A DNA stretch of 12,414 nt, from NCBI GenBank assembly GCA_033764265.1, contig JANRJB010000110.1:1-12414 (forward strand), read 5' to 3'. The position numbers and the translations under genes were made by a program. Each line of letters opens with the position of its first letter. Position 1 is the first letter of the stretch. A model generated the notes under the pieces. It did not search any database and was not told the DNA's origin. It was given only the letters and a program-made list of their open reading frames with translations. This stretch comes from VGEM01 sp033764265 (GTDB lineage Bacteria; Pseudomonadota; Alphaproteobacteria; Rhodospirillales; Rhodospirillaceae). Positions 7,748 through 12,414 of the stretch are shown here, piece after piece.

Positions 7748-10700
7748 TCAGGCCGTGGCGACGATGTTCCAGGATTTCCACGCGCTCCAGGCGACGCCGT
7801 CGAAGGCGCGGGCAAAGACGGCGTCGGCGCCGCCCGCCGCGCCGCTCGCCTGGAAGACGGTGCCGGCGAGCTGGCTCGCCAGCACGTCGATGATCTGGTC
7901 GGCTGCCTGGCCGACGCCGTCGACGCGGAACTGCCCGCCGCCCGCGGTGCCGTCGACGAACTGGTAGCGGGTCATGGCGTCGCCGTCGGCGTCGGCCACG
8001 GTGAACAGCGGCGCGACGGCAATCGCCTGCCCGGGCGCCGCGCCGGTCCAGGAGCCGGCCTGGGTGACGACGGGCCGGGCGTTGGTGCTGGAAATGCTGA
8101 AATCGATCCAGGCGCTCCACTCGACGCCGTCCGAGGCGCGGACCTGCAGGTTGTCAAGGCTCGGGCCGCCGACATGGAAGGCGAGGTCGCCGCCGGCGAA
8201 GTCCTGGGCCGAGATCGAGACGTTAGGCCCGGCCTGCTGGCCGTCGAGCACGAAGTAGCCGGTCCCGGCCACGCCGGTGTCGTCGCGAAATTCCAGCGTC
8301 TGCACCGCGCCGCTGATCAGCACGCCGCCAACCAGCGTCGGGCCCTGGTTGCCGACGCTGAAGCTGTCGACATCCCAGAAGTCGACGAGATCGGTCAGCG
8401 CGCGATCCTGGTTCCGCGGCTGATTCCCCGCGGTATTCGCGCGCAGGATCGGCGCATGATTGATCGAATAGTCGATGGTTGGCGGCGGGTCGAAGGTGAC
8501 CGTGACGTTGCTGCTGTTCGAGCCGGCCAACTCGTTGACCACGACGCGGGACCAGGCGCCCCAGTTGCCGTTGATGTCGCGGGCGCGGATTTCCAGGTTG
8601 TCCAAGGTCCGGCCGCCCTGGAAGGTGACGGTGCCGAGATCGGCGGCAGCGATGTCGAGCACGGTGTTCGGCGCCTTCGGTACGCCGTTCACCAGGAAGA
8701 AGCCGCTGCCGACATTGGCGCTCAGGTCGCGGAACTGGAACCGCGCGATGGCGTCGCCTTCCGGATCGGCGACCGAGAACAGCGAGGAGGCCGCGGCCGT
8801 CTCGTCCGGCGTGAGGATCTGGTCGCTACCGGTGACGATCGGCGCGCCGACCAGCTGGGCGGCGACGGTGAAGCTGGTGAAGCTGCTCCAGGCCATGCCG
8901 TCGTTGGCGTGGACGCTGAGCGTGTTGCTGCCGCCGGCGCCGGCCTGATAGCTCAACCGGCGCAGGTTGCCCTGGGCGATGACGAACTGGCCCATCAGCC
9001 GCTCGCCGTCCACCATCCAGAAGCCCGCGTTGGTGTCGCCAGTCACGTTGCTGACCGTGAACATCAGCGCGTCGCCGTCGGCATCGGCGAAGGCGAACAG
9101 GTCGCTGGCGGCCACCACCGTGCCCGGATTGAGCGTGAAGTTCGCGGCGGTCACCGTGGGTGCATTGTTCGGCGGGGCGGCGACCTGGAAGGTGGTCAGC
9201 GCGCTCGTGGCCATGCCGTCGGTGGCCTGGACGCTCAGCGTGTTGCTGCCGGCGCCGCCGACCTGGTAGCTCAAGCGGCGCAGGTTGGCCTGGGAGATGA
9301 CAAACTGGCCCATCAGCCGCTCGCCGTCGACCGCCCAGAATCCGGCGGCCGGGTTCCCGGTCACGTTGTTGACCGTGAACATCAGGCTGTCGCCATCGGC
9401 GTCGGCGAAGGCGAACAGCGTCGCCGGCAGCACCACCTGGTTGCGCGCCAAGGTGACGTCCGATGCGCTGACCGTCGGCGCGTTGTTCGGCGGCGCGCTG
9501 ACCTGGAAAGAGGTGAGGCTGCTCCACGCCATGCCGTCGGTTGCACGCACGCTGAGCGTGTTGCTGCCGGCGCTGCCGACCTGGTAGCTCAAGCGGCGCA
9601 GGTTGGCCTGCGAGATGACGAACTCGCCCATCAGCCGCTCGCCGTCGACCGCCCAGAATCCGGCGGCCGGGTTCCCGGTCACGTTGTTGACCGTGAACAT
9701 CAAGCTGTCACCGTCGGCATCGGCGAAGGAGAACAGGCTGGTGGCGGCGATCGCCTGGTTGCGAGACAGGGTGACGTTCGGAGCGCTGATCGTCGGCGTG
9801 GTGTTCGGCGGAGCGCTGACCTGGAACGAGGCCGGCGCGCTGGTGGCGACACCATCGGTCGCGATGATGCTGAGGGTGTTGGTGCCGGCGGTGCCGACGC
9901 GGTAGCTCAGGCGTGCCAGGTTGGCCTGGGAGATGACGAACTGGCCCATCAGCTGCTGGCCGTCGACCATCCAGTAGCCGGCGCGCGTATCGGCGGTGAC
10001 GTTGCTGACCGTAAACATCAGGCTGACGCCGTCGGCATCGGCGAAGCTGAACAGGGCTGCCGGCAGCACCACCTGGTTGCGCGCCAGCGTGACGTTTGCC
10101 GCGCTGACCGTGGGCGCGGCGTTGGCCGGGGCGGCGACCTGGAACGAGACCGGGCTGCTCCAGGCCATGCCGTCGGTGGCGCGGATGCTCAGCATATTGC
10201 TTCCGGTGGTGCCGACCTGGTAGCTCAGCCGGCGGAGATTGGCCTGGGAGATGACGAACTCGCCCATGAGCCGCTCGCCGTCGACCATCCAGAAGCCGGC
10301 ACGGGCGTCGCCCGTCACGTTGTTGACCGTGAACATCAGCGCGTCGCCGTCGTTGTCGGCGAAGGAGAACAGGGCGCTGGCCGCCACCGCGCTGCCGCGC
10401 GCCAGCGTGACGTTCGATGCCGTGACTGTCGGGTCGTGATTGGGTCCGACCGTGACCGTGAACAGGCCGGTCGTGGCCATGGCCATGCCATCGTGGACAC
10501 TTACGGCGAGCTCGTTGCTGCCGCTGTTGCCGACCTGATAGCTCACCCGCCCGAGCTGCGCTTGCGTCAGGGTGATGTCGCCCGGCACCGTGTAGCGCTG
10601 GCCGTCAAGCAGGAAATAGCCGGCGTCCGCGTTGTGCGTGGCGTTACGGAAGGTGTACGACAGCGCATCGCCATCGACATCGCTGGAGGAAAACAGGCTG

Positions 10701-11809
10701 GTCCCGGCGACCACCGCGCCGCGCCGATAAGTCTGCGCCGATGCGGTGGCGACCGGCGGGGTGTTGCCGTTGCTGGTGACGAAGAAAGAAGTCCAGCTGC
10801 TCCAGTTCACCCCGTCGGAGACCCGTATCGAAACCTCGTCCCGCGTGCGGGGGCCGGTTTGGAAATGCACAACGCTGTAGCCGCCCGGATTGTATTGCTC
10901 GACGCTCATCTGGAACGGGGTGCCGGTCGCCTGCTGGACACCATTGACCGTCCAGTAGCCGCCCCCCGCCGTCCTGTCGAGCAGCTCGAACATCACCGGC
11001 TGGTCGCCATCGAAATCGCGATAGTTGAACAGCCGGTGCACGTCGACCGACATGTTCGCGTCGAAGGTCAAGGCGGAGGCGGAGAAGGTGGTGACACGCG
11101 GCGCGATCGATTGCGGCGCGATCAGGGCGCCGGCATCCGCCAGCATCAGCGCGTCGAGCACGCTGACTTCCTTGCGGACGCCGGTTCCCAGCGACGGGGT
11201 CATCAGGTCGTTCATGCTGGACGCCAGATGCGAGACGTCGCGATCGTTGAGCTCGATCACGCCGCCCTGATAGGCCCGCGCCTGCGTACCGACGTATTGC
11301 GGGATGCCGCCGCCAAAGCTGACATTGCTGTCGAAGGTGAAACGATCCGCGCCGCTGCTCTGCAGCGCCTGGGTGTCGAGCGCCCCGATGAAGCCTAGGC
11401 CGTGGCCGACCTCGTGGCGCAGCACGGTCAGGGCATCGTACTGGCTTCCCGGAACCGTGCCTGAGCCGAAATAGAACTGTCCGGCCTGCAGCGTGAACCC
11501 ATCGACATAGATGATGATGTCTTCCGTGGACCCGTTGACGTCAGTCCCCGTCAGCAGCTCATGCAAGGTGCCGGCGCGGTAGACGTTGCTGCCCCCCCAT
11601 AGGTTGAAGACGGAAGTCGGGCCGGCAGCAGCCAGGGCGCCGCTGCCAAGCTCGCCCGTGATCTCCACGCGCACATCGATGCTGCCGCTACCGCGCAGGT
11701 AGCGTCCCCAATCAGCCAGCGCCGCTTGGGTCGTCGCCTGGATCAGCGATACGTAGCTCGATACGGAGCTGTCGAAGTCATTGGCGACGTTGACGCTATA
11801 GCTGAACAT
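7748..11809 (-). CDS. Gene C: N-terminal metallopeptidase with tandem DxDGD modules
   Basis: 1353 aa. The start ATG 11809 aligns with the start of gene A and with the internal protease start of gene B; its Shine-Dalgarno is weak. Residues 1 to about 228 are the peptidase: HEVGHGLGFIGALD at 132-145 (His132, Glu133, His136, Asp145; Gly142 where gene A has His). HLASSMNDLM (Met203) with VSVLDALMLADAG gives the Met-turn region. The pattern resembles bacterial metalloproteases with HExGHxLGFxxxxD followed by LM...(V/I)SxLD; this is motif recognition, not a database hit. Two diverged modules (about 230-458), five near-identical modules (459-988) and three terminal modules (989-1353) ending SAWKSWNIVATA follow. 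There is no signal peptide, transmembrane helix or RTX nonapeptide. Predicted to be exported by an unidentified route; substrate unknown. It is the first gene of the array in transcription order. Confidence 0.95.
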   Translation of the reverse strand: MFSYSVNVANDFDSSVSSYVSLIQATTQAALADWGRYLRGSGSIDVRVEITGELGSGALAAAGPTSVFNLWGGSNVYRAGTLHELLTGTDVNGSTEDIIIYVDGFTLQAGQFYFGSGTVPGSQYDALTVLRHEVGHGLGFIGALDTQALQSSGADRFTFDSNVSFGGGIPQYVGTQARAYQGGVIELNDRDVSHLASSMNDLMTPSLGTGVRKEVSVLDALMLADAGALIAPQSIAPRVTTFSASALTFDANMSVDVHRLFNYRDFDGDQPVMFELLDRTAGGGYWTVNGVQQATGTPFQMSVEQYNPGGYSVVHFQTGPRTRDEVSIRVSDGVNWSSWTSFFVTSNGNTPPVATASAQTYRRGAVVAGTSLFSSSDVDGDALSYTFRNATHNADAGYFLLDGQRYTVPGDITLTQAQLGRVSYQVGNSGSNELAVSVHDGMAMATTGLFTVTVGPNHDPTVTASNVTLARGSAVAASALFSFADNDGDALMFTVNNVTGDARAGFWMVDGERLMGEFVISQANLRRLSYQVGTTGSNMLSIRATDGMAWSSPVSFQVAAPANAAPTVSAANVTLARNQVVLPAALFSFADADGVSLMFTVSNVTADTRAGYWMVDGQQLMGQFVISQANLARLSYRVGTAGTNTLSIIATDGVATSAPASFQVSAPPNTTPTISAPNVTLSRNQAIAATSLFSFADADGDSLMFTVNNVTGNPAAGFWAVDGERLMGEFVISQANLRRLSYQVGSAGSNTLSVRATDGMAWSSLTSFQVSAPPNNAPTVSASDVTLARNQVVLPATLFAFADADGDSLMFTVNNVTGNPAAGFWAVDGERLMGQFVISQANLRRLSYQVGGAGSNTLSVQATDGMATSALTTFQVAAPPNNAPTVTAANFTLNPGTVVAASDLFAFADADGDALMFTVSNVTGDTNAGFWMVDGERLMGQFVIAQGNLRRLSYQAGAGGSNTLSVHANDGMAWSSFTSFTVAAQLVGAPIVTGSDQILTPDETAAASSLFSVADPEGDAIARFQFRDLSANVGSGFFLVNGVPKAPNTVLDIAAADLGTVTFQGGRTLDNLEIRARDINGNWGAWSRVVVNELAGSNSSNVTVTFDPPPTIDYSINHAPILRANTAGNQPRNQDRALTDLVDFWDVDSFSVGNQGPTLVGGVLISGAVQTLEFRDDTGVAGTGYFVLDGQQAGPNVSISAQDFAGGDLAFHVGGPSLDNLQVRASDGVEWSAWIDFSISSTNARPVVTQAGSWTGAAPGQAIAVAPLFTVADADGDAMTRYQFVDGTAGGGQFRVDGVGQAADQIIDVLASQLAGTVFQASGAAGGADAVFARAFDGVAWSAWKSWNIVATA
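8846..10435 (-). repeat. Five tandem 318-bp coding repeats of gene C
   Basis: Exact 318-bp units in reading order: C1 10118-10435, C2 9800-10117, C3 9482-9799, C4 9164-9481 and C5 8846-9163. Each encodes 106 aa in the same phase as the gene B units. C3 and C4 share a stretch of more than 70 identical bases (about 9312-9385 and 9630-9703). C4 and C5 correspond in type and order to B3 and B4: an ARNQVVLPA unit, then an NPGTV unit, then the diverged terminal modules. C2 is the odd copy: its loop reads FADADGV in place of FADADGD, and it has DGQQLMGQF where others have DGERLMGEF. Confidence 0.96.
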
Positions 11810-11942
11810 GGCTCTATTGCGCGCCGCCGTGGCGGGACGCCGTACCGTCTGTGATCACCCGCGCGCAGCTCGATCGCCACGCGACCGCAGTTTCCAGCGC
11901 GTCGACTAAATGCATCGGCGTTTATCCCAACAGCTAGGCGTC

Positions 11943-11994
11943 ACCTTAGAGCGGCGCATGAGGTGTTTCAACCATAGGGATAAGAATTGGTTAA
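11943..11994 (-). promoter_or_regulatory. Predicted promoter of gene C with conserved 30-bp family element
   Basis: On the minus strand TTAA-N7-TTAT (11994-11980) is followed by dyad arms AACCA and TGGTT, then TTGAAA (11971-11966). After exactly 17 bp comes TAAGGT (11948-11943), a 3/6 match to TATAAT. The conserved core aligns without gaps to the copies before genes A and B. The start codon is 133 bp beyond the -10. It may also influence the divergent dioxygenase gene, but nothing seen proves that. Confidence 0.55.
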
Positions 11995-12042
11995 GACAGC
12001 ACGATAACAAGGCCGTGATCGCCTAGCCGCGAGCCTGGGCCG

Positions 12043-12064
12043 GTCGGAGATCCGAACCTCCGAC
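12043..12064. other. 7-bp perfect inverted repeat in the dioxygenase leader
   Basis: GTCGGAG (12043-12049) and CTCCGAC (12058-12064) are exact inverted copies around an 8-nt centre. A second one, CGGCA/TGCCG around GCCC, sits at 12076-12089. No T-run follows on either strand, so terminators are unlikely. An operator or an mRNA hairpin in the 5' leader of the dioxygenase gene is possible. Confidence 0.35.
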
Positions 12065-12146
12065 GACGTCGCGAGCGGCAGCCCTGCCGTGCGCCCCGCG
12101 ATAGGTGCACTCGACCGGGGCCGGACATAGGATGGCCGCAAGAACG

Positions 12147-12152
12147 AGGAGG
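12147..12152 (+). promoter_or_regulatory. Ribosome binding site of the dioxygenase gene
   Basis: A perfect AGGAGG lies 11 nt before ATG 12164. The spacing is slightly long, but no other start in frame is closer, and the encoded N-terminus fits the family. Confidence 0.7.
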
Positions 12153-12163
12153 ATACCGCTCGC

Positions 12164-12414
12164 ATGGAGGTGATCCCACTGGGCCTCGGCTTCGGCGCCG
12201 AGCTGCGCGGCGTGTCGATGCTCGACGTCGCCACCAACGACGACGCCTACCGCTTCGCGCGCGCTGCCTTCGAGACCCATTCGGTCATCCTGCTGCGCGA
12301 CCAGCACATCGCCGACGACGTGCAGGTCGCCTTCTCGCGCGCCTTCGGGCCGCTCGAGCTCGGCAAGGTCGGCCTGCAGAGCGCCGGCACCTTCTACGGC
12401 CGCATCACCAACAC
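12164..12414 (+). CDS. TauD/TfdA-family Fe(II)/2-oxoglutarate-dependent dioxygenase, N-terminal part
   Basis: The frame is open for 83 codons from ATG 12164 to the right edge. The N-terminus follows the family pattern: GFGAELRGVSMLD near residues 9-21 (family GAExxGVDL), then HSVILLRDQHI (about 39-49; family hxVLxFRxQ) and FSRAFGPLEL (about 60-69; family FxRxFGPLE). The catalytic HxD...H iron ligands would lie downstream and are not in the window, so activity cannot be judged. Family members hydroxylate sulfonates, aryloxyalkanoates or related small acids in the cytoplasm. The substrate here cannot be told from this fragment. It is divergent from gene C and separated by 354 bp. No link to the protease array is evident. 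Confidence 0.85.
   Translation, partial: MEVIPLGLGFGAELRGVSMLDVATNDDAYRFARAAFETHSVILLRDQHIADDVQVAFSRAFGPLELGKVGLQSAGTFYGRITN

Larger units (their letters stand above)
11810..12163. other. 354-bp divergent intergenic region between gene C and the dioxygenase gene
   Basis: The left half holds the gene C leader (11810-11942) and its predicted promoter block (11943-11994). The right half (11995-12163) is the leader of the plus-strand dioxygenase gene. It contains two inverted repeats (12043-12064 and 12076-12089) and a Shine-Dalgarno site. No clear plus-strand -35/-10 pair was found by eye, and no small ORF or RNA gene can be supported here. Confidence 0.7.

Noticed and set aside
8846..10435. 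Regular direct repeats as a possible CRISPR or satellite array
   Set aside because: The 318-bp period is a multiple of three, stays in one reading frame and encodes a conserved protein module, and there are no short repeats with unique spacers.
2051..11809. RTX calcium-binding nonapeptides for classical type I secretion
   Set aside because: The proteins contain DxDGD loops but no tandem GGxGxDxxx repeats in any of the three genes.
1866..11809. Single operon of the three protease genes
   Set aside because: Intergenic gaps of 184 and 255 bp each hold a full copy of the conserved promoter block, so separate transcription is more likely, although read-through cannot be excluded.
12041..12066. 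tRNA T-arm-like sequence on the minus strand (GGTTCGGATC between paired arms)
   Set aside because: The position expected to be A58 is G, the arms pair only in a register that gives an 8-nt loop, and no acceptor stem, anticodon arm or CCA end can be found around it.

Overview
The window is GC-rich bacterial DNA. An alphaproteobacterium is the best guess: composition is high-GC, regulatory boxes resemble TTAA-N7-TTAA, and the neighbour is a TauD/TfdA-type oxygenase. No taxonomic marker gene is present, so this placement is an inference.

Nearly all of it is one tandem family of three large paralogous genes on the minus strand, read from right to left. Gene C (7748-11809, 1353 aa) is followed by gene B (2051-7492, 1813 aa) and gene A (1-1866, first 622 aa only, cut by the left edge). 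Each carries a zincin-type metallopeptidase domain with an HEXXH motif and a Met-turn-like segment. In A and C this domain is at the extreme N-terminus. In B it is internal, behind a seven-bladed-propeller-like domain and three beta-sandwich-like modules. After the protease, all three continue into long arrays of modules of about 105 aa with Asp-rich DxDGD loops (cadherin/CSPG/VCBS-like by pattern). A core set of modules is almost identical and has an exact 318-bp DNA period: two in A (one partial), four in B and five in C. B and C end in the same three diverged modules and the same C-terminal tail. No N-terminal signal peptide and no RTX nonapeptides are visible, and no exporter genes lie in the window, so the presumed export route is not shown.

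Each gene has its own upstream regulatory block about 140-185 bp before its start codon (1982-2033, 7653-7704, 11943-11994). The block has a conserved 30-bp core: a TTAA-N7-TTA box, then a dyad whose arms co-vary, then a TTGAAA -35-like hexamer. Exactly 17 bp further is a TAnnnT -10-like hexamer. The three genes are therefore probably separate, co-regulated transcription units and not one operon.

At the right end, after a 354-bp divergent intergenic region, a plus-strand gene starts at 12164 with a good Shine-Dalgarno sequence. It encodes the N-terminus of a TauD/TfdA-family Fe(II)/2-oxoglutarate dioxygenase and runs off the window. It has no evident functional link to the protease family.

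The main points of interest are the co-regulated paralogous array, the different third zinc-ligand position in A compared with B and C, and the mosaic, near-identical repeats that imply recent recombination or gene conversion between neighbouring genes.
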